Below the pieces are notes generated by a model. That model was not told the DNA's origin. It worked only from the letters and a program-made list of their open reading frames with translations, and made no database searches. Positions 1-6,914 of a DNA stretch of 8,849 nt are shown here, piece by piece. The first letter of the stretch is position 1, and each line of letters opens with the position of its first letter. The translations under genes were made by a program, and so were the position numbers. The stretch is taken from contig JACQEE010000199.1 in NCBI GenBank assembly GCA_016200725.1, forward strand, positions 1-8,849. The letters run 5' to 3'. The DNA comes from Chloroflexota bacterium. Its GTDB lineage: Bacteria; Chloroflexota; Dehalococcoidia; SHYB01.

Positions 1-1
1 G

Positions 2-949
2 GCTGGCCGAGCGCTGCCCTATGTGGACGGCATCGACATGGCAATCATCAGCGACGTGACGCTGGCACAGTCCGCGTTCCGAGCAGGGCGACTGCAGTGC
101 AGCTGCCCATCCGGGTCGGACTTCATGACCGATGGGCTAGAGCAGTTACAGAAAGAGATTCCTGGGGTAAACCTGGGCCTGACATATCCAGCGCCACACA
201 TTCTCCAGTTCAACCTGCAGCGCCCTCCATTCAGCAATGCAGCCTTCCGGCAGGCTGTTGCTATCGGCTTCGACAAAGAAAAAGTCTCGGCAGTATGGCG
301 GTCTGGCAAGAATTATCGACCGGGACCTCCGCTCTATCCGCCGGAGAATGGCGGGCGATGGGGTCTGCCCAAGAGCGAATTGGTCACGATGGCGGGATAC
401 AACCCCAACCACGCGGCCGACGTTGCGCTCGCGCAGCAGAAGTTCAAGGAATCGGGCATCGATCCGAAGTCTGTGCAGCTCGAGATGTTGTACAGCACCT
501 TCTTCGGCCCGGAGGGCGACCTGCTAGTGACCGTGCTGGGTGAGTTAGGTCTGCAGGTGAAAGCGACGCCTCTTGGCGGGGCGGACTATGCCAAGCGCCG
601 CGGGGATGGCACCTTCGACATCGCGCACCACACGCCGGGCATCGGCATCGACGACCCGGCAGACGGCTACACGAGCCTGATGGCCACCGGCGGCACGTCG
701 AACTTCGGCAAGTACTCGAATGCCAAAGTCGACCAAATGCTCAAAGACCAAGATGTAGAACTCGACGTGGCGAAGCGCCGGGCGATTCTCTGGGACGTGC
801 AGAAAATCAACCTCACGGATTTCCCGACGGCGCCGTTCTTCTGGGGCGGGGCGGTCTACGGCGCGCGGCCCGAGGTGAAGAACTTCAAGACGCCGCCGCT
901 CTCGGTGCACGCGGCCTTCCGCATGGACGAGGTGTGGCTCGAGCAGTAG
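2..949 (+). CDS. ABC transporter substrate-binding protein, family 5 (peptide/nickel type), C-terminal part
   Basis: This is the solute-binding receptor of a peptide-type ABC importer (SBP_bac_5 family), which captures a ligand outside the cytoplasmic membrane and delivers it to the permease. The reading frame is open to the window edge, so the signal peptide and N-terminal lobe are missing; about 315 residues are visible of a protein usually 500-600 long. A GTG at position 23 falls inside conserved sequence (YVDGIDMAIISD) and is not a real start. The family pattern is clear: NLQRPPFSNAAFRQAVAIGF followed by D-K-E-K-V matches the usual 'pPF.d..vRqAi..aiDr..i' segment. The C-terminal half has the typical 'SNFGKYSNAKVDQML' and 'RRAILWDVQKI' helices. 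The next gene starts 9 nt after the stop, so the two were probably co-transcribed. The ligand cannot be named: this family carries peptides, sugars, nickel and many small catabolic substrates. Confidence 0.9.
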   Translation, partial: AGRALPYVDGIDMAIISDVTLAQSAFRAGRLQCSCPSGSDFMTDGLEQLQKEIPGVNLGLTYPAPHILQFNLQRPPFSNAAFRQAVAIGFDKEKVSAVWRSGKNYRPGPPLYPPENGGRWGLPKSELVTMAGYNPNHAADVALAQQKFKESGIDPKSVQLEMLYSTFFGPEGDLLVTVLGELGLQVKATPLGGADYAKRRGDGTFDIAHHTPGIGIDDPADGYTSLMATGGTSNFGKYSNAKVDQMLKDQDVELDVAKRRAILWDVQKINLTDFPTAPFFWGGAVYGARPEVKNFKTPPLSVHAAFRMDEVWLEQ

Positions 950-958
950 GATTCGCGC

Positions 959-1599
959 ATGGGTTTCGAAACACTGCTCTACGAAAAGCGCGATGGGGTC
1001 GCCACCATCACGCTAAACAGGCCTGACCAACTCAACGCGCTGAGCTGGGTGATGAACGTCGAGCTGAGTCAGGCCTGGGAAGACGTAAAGGGCGACCCCG
1101 AGGTATTCGTCGCGATCTTCACAGGCAGCGGCGATCGCGCATTGTGCTCAGGGCTCGACGTGAACCTGCTCGCGGGCGAGACCACGCGACGTTCTTCGAG
1201 ACGCACACGAAGTTAGGCATCGCTTCGATCAACGAGCCGATACGCCTCATCCGGCGCATCCCGTTCGAGGCGGTGATTCGCATGTCGTTGATGGGTGGCC
1301 GCGAGCGGATATCGGCCCAGCGGGCCTATGAGTTGGGCCTCGTCAGCGAGGTGGTTCCCAATGAACGCCTGATGACGAGGGCCCGCGAGATCGCGACAAT
1401 GCTCTGCAAGAACTCGCCCGCCGCCATGATCGCCTCGAAGCGAGCGATCTGGGGAAGCCTCAACTACGGCCTCGACCAGGGGATGGAGTTTGGGTGGTCT
1501 GTGCTCGGCGAGCACAGCAAACACCCCGACCTGCAAGAAGGCTCACGCGCATTCATCGAGAAGCGGCAGCCGAAGTGGGCGAAACTCAATCGGCCTTAG
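959..1599 (+). pseudogene. enoyl-CoA hydratase/isomerase family gene with internal deletion and frameshift
   Basis: Crotonase-fold gene, normally hydrating or isomerising acyl-CoA thioesters. The N-terminal part (959 to about 1180) reads MGFETLLYEKRDGVATITLN..., then FTGSGDRALCSGLDVNLLAGE, the expected A/CSG-D CoA-binding and oxyanion region. That frame stops at 1216. The family sequence resumes in another frame from about 1180 (DHATFFETHTKLGIAS...) and runs to the stop at 1599 through ERISAQRAYELGLVSEVVP and a normal C-terminus (SRAFIEKRQPKW). The joined parts make about 213 residues, against roughly 260 in the family. The missing block is the one that normally carries 'P.IAAVNG...GGG...D', with the second oxyanion glycine and one catalytic glutamate position. 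An AGGA overlapping the upstream stop (948-951) is a good ribosome-binding site for the ATG at 959. As it stands the gene should not give an active hydratase. An assembly collapse is the main alternative. Confidence 0.82.
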
Positions 1600-1664
1600 T
1601 GAACGATCAGCGGCATAGTCCCGCGAGCCACCATCTTGGCGACAAGCCCTGTTTATCGCTCGCT

Positions 1665-4085
1665 CTAGGGCGAATGATGGCGGTTCTGGTCGCTATGCTC
1701 CAGAGCGACGCCGTCGCGCACCAGTGCGTCGATGTCGCCATCGGTGTGGCCCGTCTCGCGAAGAACCGACCGCGTGTGTTCGCCAAGGTAGCAGTTCGTC
1801 CCCGCAACCGGCGGTGTCGCGGAGAAGGCGAAGGGAGGCCCATGCCTCCAATACTTGCCGAACGAGGGGTGCTCCGACGGTACGAGATAGCCGAGTTCCT
1901 TGACCCACGGCGTCGTGTTCAAGAACTTGGGATTGTCCCCATCGTAGATTTCGACACAAGCCACGTCCTGCGCTGTGAGCAGCGTCTCCCACTCTGGGGC
2001 TGTGCGAGTACGGAAGACTGGCGACAACGCCGCTGCAAGCGCAGCGTTGTTCGCACGTCGCGCCTCGGCGGTGGCGAACCGCTCGTCGGAAGCGAGCGAC
2101 TCGCAGCCTGCAGCGGACACTAGGATGCGCCAGTCTTCCTGTTTAGGGCATGCCAGGAACACCCAGCCTTCCTTCGCCCGATACATTCGGTAAAGCGCGT
2201 GCAATCCGTTGAAGCCCTCGTCCACCAGAGCGCGGTCCGGCTTGCCTTCGTACCAGAGGGCATCGTCGGCATTGGCGTAAAGATTGCCGCCCAGCATCGA
2301 GGTCTCCATGTACTGACCTTTGCCCGTGACCGCGCAATGGTAGAGCGCGACCATCAGCGCGGCTGCGCAGGCAAGGGCAGCAGATTGGTCCGGGTTCACA
2401 TCGTTGGCGCGACGCAGCACGTTGCTTATCGCTTGAACCTCGTCGAGGGTCATCGCCTGTCGCGGCGACGGGGGCAGCGACCGCCCCAATTGGAACCGGG
2501 ATCCTCCTGCGATGGCACCAGCAATCGGGTGGAAGCCGACGCGATGACTGTGCGGGCCGGTCGAGCCGTAGGCGCCAGCGTAGACGTAGAGAATGGCCGG
2601 GTTGATATACCGCACCGACGCATAGTCAATGCCGAGGCGCTCGGGCACGCCTGGACGGTAGTTGTGCAGCAGCACGTCGGCGTTGCGCACGAGCCGCCGG
2701 ACAACTTCCTGTGCCCTCGGGTCTTTGAGATCGAGCGCCACGGACTCCTTACCCTGCAGAGTTTTGCACATCGCTGGGAAAGTGACGGCCCGGTACAGAT
2801 CGCCAGTGAGCGGCTCGATCTTGATTACACGGGCACCGAGGTCGGCCAAGAACGAGTTGACGAGCGGAGCTGCGATGTAGGAAGCGAACTCGAGGACAGT
2901 GATCCCCGTGAGCGGATGCACGGGCAAGTCGCTGCGACGGGAGGAGTTTCGAGAAGCGGGCGAGGCGAGCATACCCGGTGTGTGCTCACTTACTCGCGGC
3001 GAAGGGCCTTGCGGCCCGGTTGGCGTATCGCTGTAGCGCGCAAGCGGGCCGAGTTGGACCGAGCGCCCGACGAGCGGGTCGTTCACCTCGATGACGTTGC
3101 CGTTGTGGATGGCCTGCGCATGGTGGAGCCCTTCCTGCGTCGTGCCACACGGCTCGGCTGCGACGTCGCTGGCAAGGAAGATAGCCATCCACTCGTCGCG
3201 CGTCTTCTGCAGCACCTTCTCGAGCACCATGCGCTGGAAGGCGGCCTCGTCTTCGGGTTTGTCATAGCGCGGCATACGGGCAAAGCGCGGAACTTTCGAC
3301 GCTTGTTCTAGGCCAGTAGCGCGCAGGAAGTTGCGCTGCGTGTCGACAGTGAAGTTGCCGAACTGGAGCCAATGTCCATCCTTGGTGCGCGCGGTCATGT
3401 AGGCGGGAATCGGCCCGCCCGGGTTGCCGCGCCCAGGGTGTGGTCCACGGCCCTTCTCGGCCAACTGCCACGTCAATAGCGTCATGAGGTCGTACTGGGG
3501 CAGCGCCTGCAACATCGACGTCTCGACGCGCTGGCCGGCACCGGTGCGGTTGCGAACGATGAGGGCAGCCATAATGGCCTGAATGGCAAGCATCGCGGAG
3601 CCAAAACTGGCCACCATGAGCGAGGAATAGACGGGGCCGTCCTTCTCGACCATGCGCCAGAAGTTATCGAATCGGCCGAGTTTCGCGTGGACGATGCCCT
3701 CGTAGGCCTTGAGTCGAGCGAGCGGCCCTCGGGCACCGAAGCCGGTGAGGCTGCAGTACACGAGGCCCGGATTGCGCTCAACGACGGACGTGTAGCCGAG
3801 ACCCAGCGATTCGGCGACCCCGGGACGGAACGTTTCCAGGAGCACGTCAACGGAGGCGGCCAACGATAACGCTTGCGAGCGCCCCATCGCTGTGGCCATG
3901 TCGACGACGATGCTCTTCTTGCCGCGATGCCACATGACAGAGGCACAGTGGCGACGTGTAGGACAGCCTCCGGGCGGCTCTACCTTGATCACTTCAGCGC
4001 CGCTATCAGCCAAGACCATGGTCGCGAGAGCACCAGGATAGGTGCGGCTGCAATCGAGGACGCGGAGGCCAACGAGAGGACGCAT
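1665..4085 (-). CDS. fused tandem CaiB/BaiF CoA-transferase family protein (two domains)
   Basis: Family III (CaiB/BaiF) CoA-transferases move CoA between carboxylic acids. This 806-residue protein is twice the usual length (about 400) and contains two full copies. Domain 1 spans about 1-360 (MRPLVGLRVLDCSR, FRPGVAESLGLGY, LTGFGARGP). A Ser/Arg/Pro-rich linker covers about 361-388. Domain 2 spans about 389-790 (HPLTGITVLEFASYIAAP, YRPGVPERLGIDY, YAGAYGSTGP). I chose the ATG at 4085 because the family starts 'M.PL.G.RVLD' there and AAGGG lies about 10 nt upstream; an in-frame ATG at 4115 would add ten unlike residues and has no ribosome-binding site. At the site where formyl-CoA transferase has its catalytic Asp (M-Q-D), domain 1 has M-L-Q (Q193) and domain 2 has M-L-G (G599). 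An acidic residue lies five positions earlier in each (GQRVE, GQYME). The substrate is unknown. The gene diverges from the amidohydrolase operon and converges on the broken hydratase. Confidence 0.9.
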   Translation of the reverse strand: MRPLVGLRVLDCSRTYPGALATMVLADSGAEVIKVEPPGGCPTRRHCASVMWHRGKKSIVVDMATAMGRSQALSLAASVDVLLETFRPGVAESLGLGYTSVVERNPGLVYCSLTGFGARGPLARLKAYEGIVHAKLGRFDNFWRMVEKDGPVYSSLMVASFGSAMLAIQAIMAALIVRNRTGAGQRVETSMLQALPQYDLMTLLTWQLAEKGRGPHPGRGNPGGPIPAYMTARTKDGHWLQFGNFTVDTQRNFLRATGLEQASKVPRFARMPRYDKPEDEAAFQRMVLEKVLQKTRDEWMAIFLASDVAAEPCGTTQEGLHHAQAIHNGNVIEVNDPLVGRSVQLGPLARYSDTPTGPQGPSPRVSEHTPGMLASPASRNSSRRSDLPVHPLTGITVLEFASYIAAPLVNSFLADLGARVIKIEPLTGDLYRAVTFPAMCKTLQGKESVALDLKDPRAQEVVRRLVRNADVLLHNYRPGVPERLGIDYASVRYINPAILYVYAGAYGSTGPHSHRVGFHPIAGAIAGGSRFQLGRSLPPSPRQAMTLDEVQAISNVLRRANDVNPDQSAALACAAALMVALYHCAVTGKGQYMETSMLGGNLYANADDALWYEGKPDRALVDEGFNGLHALYRMYRAKEGWVFLACPKQEDWRILVSAAGCESLASDERFATAEARRANNAALAAALSPVFRTRTAPEWETLLTAQDVACVEIYDGDNPKFLNTTPWVKELGYLVPSEHPSFGKYWRHGPPFAFSATPPVAGTNCYLGEHTRSVLRETGHTDGDIDALVRDGVALEHSDQNRHHSP

Positions 4086-4131
4086 GTGGGTTAGGCCCTT
4101 GTGGCAACGAGCCATCAGAACGGCTCAGGCC

Positions 4132-4137
4132 ATTGTA
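4132..4137 (-). promoter_or_regulatory. possible -10 box for the fused CoA-transferase gene
   Basis: On the minus strand this reads TACAAT, one mismatch from TATAAT. Transcription would begin near 4125, giving a leader of about 40 nt before the ATG at 4085 but only about 10 nt before the alternative ATG at 4115, which fits the shorter protein start. No convincing -35 box lies 16-18 nt upstream, where the sequence is C-rich. This is a weak candidate. Confidence 0.3.
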
Positions 4138-4190
4138 GGGAGAAGTCGACCGCGCGGGGAGTATGGACACGTGTTACCAATGCTGCACAC

Positions 4191-4219
4191 TTGAGTCGCC
4201 CACCGAACACGGTGATAAT
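4191..4219 (+). promoter_or_regulatory. sigma70-type promoter for the amidohydrolase operon
   Basis: The -35 box TTGAGT (4191-4196; 4 of 6 consensus bases) and the -10 box GATAAT (4214-4219; 5 of 6) are separated by exactly 17 nt. Transcription is expected to start around 4225-4227, giving a leader of about 35 nt before the ATG at 4261. The leader carries GGAG at 4251-4254, six bases before the ATG. The surrounding GC-rich sequence makes the AT-rich -10 stand out. Confidence 0.6.
4201..4214. repeat. short inverted repeat inside the promoter spacer
   Basis: CACCG-AACA-CGGTG is a perfect 5+5 bp inverted repeat with a 4-nt centre, lying between the -35 and -10 boxes. It could be a second protein-binding site or a chance GC-rich palindrome. 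A separate 8-bp palindrome, ACACGTGT, lies upstream at 4167-4174. Neither is long enough to be convincing alone. Confidence 0.3.
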
Positions 4220-4225
4220 GCGCTC

Positions 4226-4247
4226 ATTCATACACTCATGTATGAAT
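4226..4247. promoter_or_regulatory. perfect 8+8 bp inverted repeat at the transcription start, probable repressor operator
   Basis: ATTCATAC-ACTCAT-GTATGAAT has two arms that are exact reverse complements, separated by 6 nt. It begins at the predicted +1 of the promoter with boxes at 4191-4219 and ends 3 nt before the ribosome-binding site. It is much more AT-rich than its surroundings. Its length, symmetry and position match operators bound by dimeric helix-turn-helix repressors such as the TetR family. No regulator gene lies in the window, so the binding protein is unknown. As RNA it could also form a hairpin just upstream of the ribosome-binding site. Confidence 0.6.
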
Positions 4248-4260
4248 CTTGGAGATCTCT

Positions 4261-5346
4261 ATGACTCAAGCCATTTCTGCCGATTCCCACGTAACTGAGC
4301 CAACGGAGCTCTGGGCAAAGTACATCGAGCCGAAGTTTCGGGACCGAGCGCCTCGACTTGAGCGGCGACCGGACACGGACGCCTTGATCGTCGAGGGATT
4401 GCCACCTCTGCTGATCGCAGCCTTTGGAGCGAACGCCGGGAGGTCGAGCGACAAGATACGGCAGGAAGGGCGGTTCGACGTCGATGTGCCGCGCGCAGGG
4501 TGGGATGCTGCGGTGCGCGTGGCAGAAACGCCGAAGGATGGCGTGTCGGGCGAGGTGCTGTACCCTAGCGTAGGGCTGCGCCTGTTCTCGCTGAACGATC
4601 TGGACTACAAATACGCGCTCTTCCGCGCTTACAATCGCTGGCTTGCTGACTTCTGCGCGACGCATCCGAAACAATTGAAGGGCGTGGGCATGGTGGCGCT
4701 GGATGACGTAGAGCGCGGCGTAGATGAGTTGCGCGTGATCGGCAAATCAGGACTCGCGGGCGCGATGATCCCGATCAACCCGGGCGAGCGGCCGTACAAC
4801 GACCCCGCTTACGAACCATTCTGGGCAGCGGCGCAGGAGTTGGGACTGTCGCTCAGCCTGCACACCCACTCGGAGCGGCGTCCGCGCCCCGACTTCAGCC
4901 GCACGATGCTCGAGCGAACGACCAACGACATGATGGTGCGCCAGTCGATCGCGGCGATGGTGCTGGGAGGCGTGTTCGCGAAGTACCCAGGAGTCAAGGC
5001 GCTCTCGGTGGAGAACGACGTTGGATGGGCTCCCTATTTCCTGCATCGCATGGATTACACGTTCGGGCGGCACATGGCCGTCCATGGGTGGAAGTTGGAC
5101 CTGACGCGACCACCATCGTCGTACGTACGGTCGAACTGCTACTTCACCTTCCAGTTCGACAAGTCGTGGGTGCCGTCGAGACATTTCATCGGAATCGACC
5201 AGATCATGTGGGCGTCGGACTACCCGCATACCGACAGCACCTGGCCGAACTCGAAGAAGGTGATCGATGGCATCTTCGAAGGCGTGCCCGATGCAGAGCG
5301 CCAGAAGGTGATCGCAGACAACGCGCGAAAGTTGTACAGATTCTAG
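4261..5346 (+). CDS. amidohydrolase-2 family metal-dependent hydrolase/decarboxylase
   Basis: This 361-residue cytoplasmic TIM-barrel protein belongs to the amidohydrolase-related family that includes ACMSD-type decarboxylases (Amidohydro_2). Likely metal or active-site residues are D8 and H10 in the N-terminal SADSHVTEP, H201 and H203 in LSLHTH, and D320 in MWASDYPHTDSTWP, the usual strand-8 aspartate. SVENDVGWAPYFLHRMD matches the conserved 'E...GW.P..L.R.D' segment. The start is the ATG at 4261, backed by GGAG six bases upstream; an in-frame TTG at 4249 would overlap that ribosome-binding site. Members of this family decarboxylate or hydrolyse aromatic and ring-cleavage acids, but the substrate here is not readable. 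It is the first gene of a three-gene operon under the promoter and palindrome at 4191-4247, and its stop lies 2 nt before the next start. Confidence 0.88.
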   Translation: MTQAISADSHVTEPTELWAKYIEPKFRDRAPRLERRPDTDALIVEGLPPLLIAAFGANAGRSSDKIRQEGRFDVDVPRAGWDAAVRVAETPKDGVSGEVLYPSVGLRLFSLNDLDYKYALFRAYNRWLADFCATHPKQLKGVGMVALDDVERGVDELRVIGKSGLAGAMIPINPGERPYNDPAYEPFWAAAQELGLSLSLHTHSERRPRPDFSRTMLERTTNDMMVRQSIAAMVLGGVFAKYPGVKALSVENDVGWAPYFLHRMDYTFGRHMAVHGWKLDLTRPPSSYVRSNCYFTFQFDKSWVPSRHFIGIDQIMWASDYPHTDSTWPNSKKVIDGIFEGVPDAERQKVIADNARKLYRF

Positions 5347-5348
5347 CG

Positions 5349-6005
5349 ATGGATGCACGTCACCATATCGGCATTCTATTCGTGATGCTGAGTTGCCAAG
5401 ACGCGGCGCTTGAGCGGGACTGGGACCGCTGGTATGACGAGATCCATGTTCCGGACGTCACCGGGCTTGGCTTCTTCCCGAAGGGCACCCGCTTCCGAAA
5501 GGCGAGCGGGAGCACTCCCGGCGATGCGCGGTCGTTGACGGTCTATGAGACGGAGCGCACCGATCCGCAGAAGGACTACGACGACCAGTCGCTTGTATTC
5601 GCCAAGATTCCGACCCCACGCCGAATGGACCATCCGAAGACTACGTTCTGCTACCGCGCCATCTTCAAGCTCGCGGTAACCCTCGGAAAGGCACCGGGTA
5701 AGACGCGCATTGCTCAGATCGCGCTCTCGAACTGCAAGGACACGACGCGGGAGGCGGAGTTCATCCGCTGGTACGAGACCAAACACATTCCCGAGGTGCT
5801 GGCGACAGGGGCTTTCCAATCGGCTAGCAGGTACATCGCAACGAAGCCCGGGGCTGACGAGCCTCATCACCTGGTGATCTATGAAAGCAGTCTGGCCGAA
5901 CCAGGGAAGGTGCAGCAAGCCCTAGCGGGGATCAAGGGCCAGACGACGCCCCCACCAGCAACTCTCCAGTTGCTGCACGCGGCCTTGTTTCGACGCGCGG
6001 ACTAG
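5349..6005 (+). CDS. duplicated dimeric alpha/beta-barrel (EthD-like) protein
   Basis: A 218-residue protein without signal peptide or membrane segment, made of two ferredoxin-like repeats. Repeat 1 (about 5-105) carries WDRWYDEIHVPDV (25-37), a G-F-F-P-K-G-T-R-F-R strand and LTVYE. Repeat 2 (about 118-215) carries FIRWYETKHIPEV (138-150), then a G-A-F-Q-S-A-S-R-Y strand and LVIYE. The shared W-Y-x3-H-[VI]-P-[DE]-V motif and the strand order fit the EthD/dimeric alpha-beta barrel group, where the His often acts in the active site. Single-domain relatives dimerise; here one chain could form the barrel alone. The upstream open frame back to 5025 overlaps the amidohydrolase and lacks family sequence, so the ATG at 5349 is chosen, 2 nt after the previous stop. 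No strong ribosome-binding site is visible, so translation is probably coupled. Such proteins act as small oxygenases, isomerases or accessory factors in catabolic operons. The exact role is unknown. Confidence 0.68.
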   Translation: MDARHHIGILFVMLSCQDAALERDWDRWYDEIHVPDVTGLGFFPKGTRFRKASGSTPGDARSLTVYETERTDPQKDYDDQSLVFAKIPTPRRMDHPKTTFCYRAIFKLAVTLGKAPGKTRIAQIALSNCKDTTREAEFIRWYETKHIPEVLATGAFQSASRYIATKPGADEPHHLVIYESSLAEPGKVQQALAGIKGQTTPPPATLQLLHAALFRRAD

Positions 6006-6017
6006 CAGGAGAAACGC

Positions 6018-6914
6018 ATGACAACGAGCCACCTTGGCGCAGCGGCAGGGTACGTGCGCATCAAGGACAAGACCGTACGCGGGCTGATGGAAGGCGCCGT
6101 CGACATGCACGCGCACTTCGCGCCGGACGGCCATCGCGAGCGAAGCGTCGACGCAAACGAACTGATGCAAAACGCAGCCGACCTCAAATTGCGAGCGGTC
6201 GCGCTGAAGAGCAAATCGTATCCAAGTTACCCACTAGCGTTGCTGGGGAAGCAACAGCACGCGCACCTCGAGCCGCTCGGCGGGATCTGCCTCGACCGCG
6301 ACATCGGAGGGTTGAATCCCGACGCGGTAGAGGTAGCAGGCCGCTCGGGGAATCGCATCGTTTGGCTACCGACGTTCACATCCAAAGGCGACATGACGGC
6401 GCAGGGGAAGGCCGAGATGGGCATTTCTTGCCTCGACTCGAAGGGCAACCTGAGCGAGGCAACGCTTACGGTGATGCGCGAGGTCCAGAAGCATGACATG
6501 GTGCTCGCGACCGGCCACATCAGCAATGAGGAGACGATGCTCGTGGTGCGCAAGGCCCACGAGATGGGCATGAAGCGGGTGGTCATCACGCACCCGATCA
6601 CGGCGCGCGTCGGTGGAACGCCGACGATGGAGATGATGAAGGAGTACGTGCGGCTGGGCGCGTACCTCGAGCACTGCTTCATCGGAGTTACGGGCATCGG
6701 CCAGTGCATCACGCCGACGGCGCTGGCGGAGGCGATCCGCGAGATCGGCGCGGAGCACTGCATCATGAGCAGCGATTACGGCCAGGTGTGGAATCCGCCG
6801 CCAGCCTACGGTCTCAAAATGTTCATCGCCACGATGCTGGCGATGGGCCTGACAGAGGCGGAGGTGGAGACGATGGTGAAAACGAACCCTGCGAAGATCG
6901 CGGGGCTCCGCTAG
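6018..6914 (+). CDS. DUF6282-like metal-dependent hydrolase
   Basis: A 298-residue protein with an amidohydrolase-like TIM-barrel pattern, which I assign to the DUF6282 group from memory of its motifs. Probable metal ligands fall in strand order: H31 and H33 in VDMHAHFAPD, H167 in LATGHIS, H192 in VVITHP and D253 in IMSSDYGQ. A lysine in RAVALKSK (K64 or K66) may also belong to the site. No signal peptide is seen. AGGAG at 6007-6011, six bases before the ATG, fixes the start. It lies 12 nt after the previous gene and is last in the operon. Its TAG stop overlaps the TAG stop of the opposite-strand gene within the palindrome CTAG. A substrate cannot be deduced, although two different metal hydrolases in one operon suggest consecutive cleavage steps on one compound. 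Confidence 0.75.
   Translation: MTTSHLGAAAGYVRIKDKTVRGLMEGAVDMHAHFAPDGHRERSVDANELMQNAADLKLRAVALKSKSYPSYPLALLGKQQHAHLEPLGGICLDRDIGGLNPDAVEVAGRSGNRIVWLPTFTSKGDMTAQGKAEMGISCLDSKGNLSEATLTVMREVQKHDMVLATGHISNEETMLVVRKAHEMGMKRVVITHPITARVGGTPTMEMMKEYVRLGAYLEHCFIGVTGIGQCITPTALAEAIREIGAEHCIMSSDYGQVWNPPPAYGLKMFIATMLAMGLTEAEVETMVKTNPAKIAGLR

Noticed and set aside
1600..1664. Possible intrinsic terminator between the convergent hydratase and CoA-transferase genes
   Set aside because: Only a 4-bp GCCA/TGGC pairing is visible and there is no T-run on either strand.
2199..3311. 370-residue open frame on the plus strand
   Set aside because: It lies entirely antisense to the fused CaiB/BaiF gene, whose family motifs are clear in the minus frame. 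The plus-strand translation is Arg/His/Val-rich and resembles no family.
4085..4115. ATG at 4115 as start of the fused CoA-transferase
   Set aside because: It lacks a ribosome-binding site and would add ten residues (MARCHKGLTH) before the family's normal N-terminus. The only -10 candidate would leave it almost no leader.
5025..5348. Upstream extension of the EthD-like protein to position 5025
   Set aside because: The extension overlaps the well-supported amidohydrolase in another frame and adds about 108 residues with no family similarity. The ATG at 5349 gives the normal domain start.
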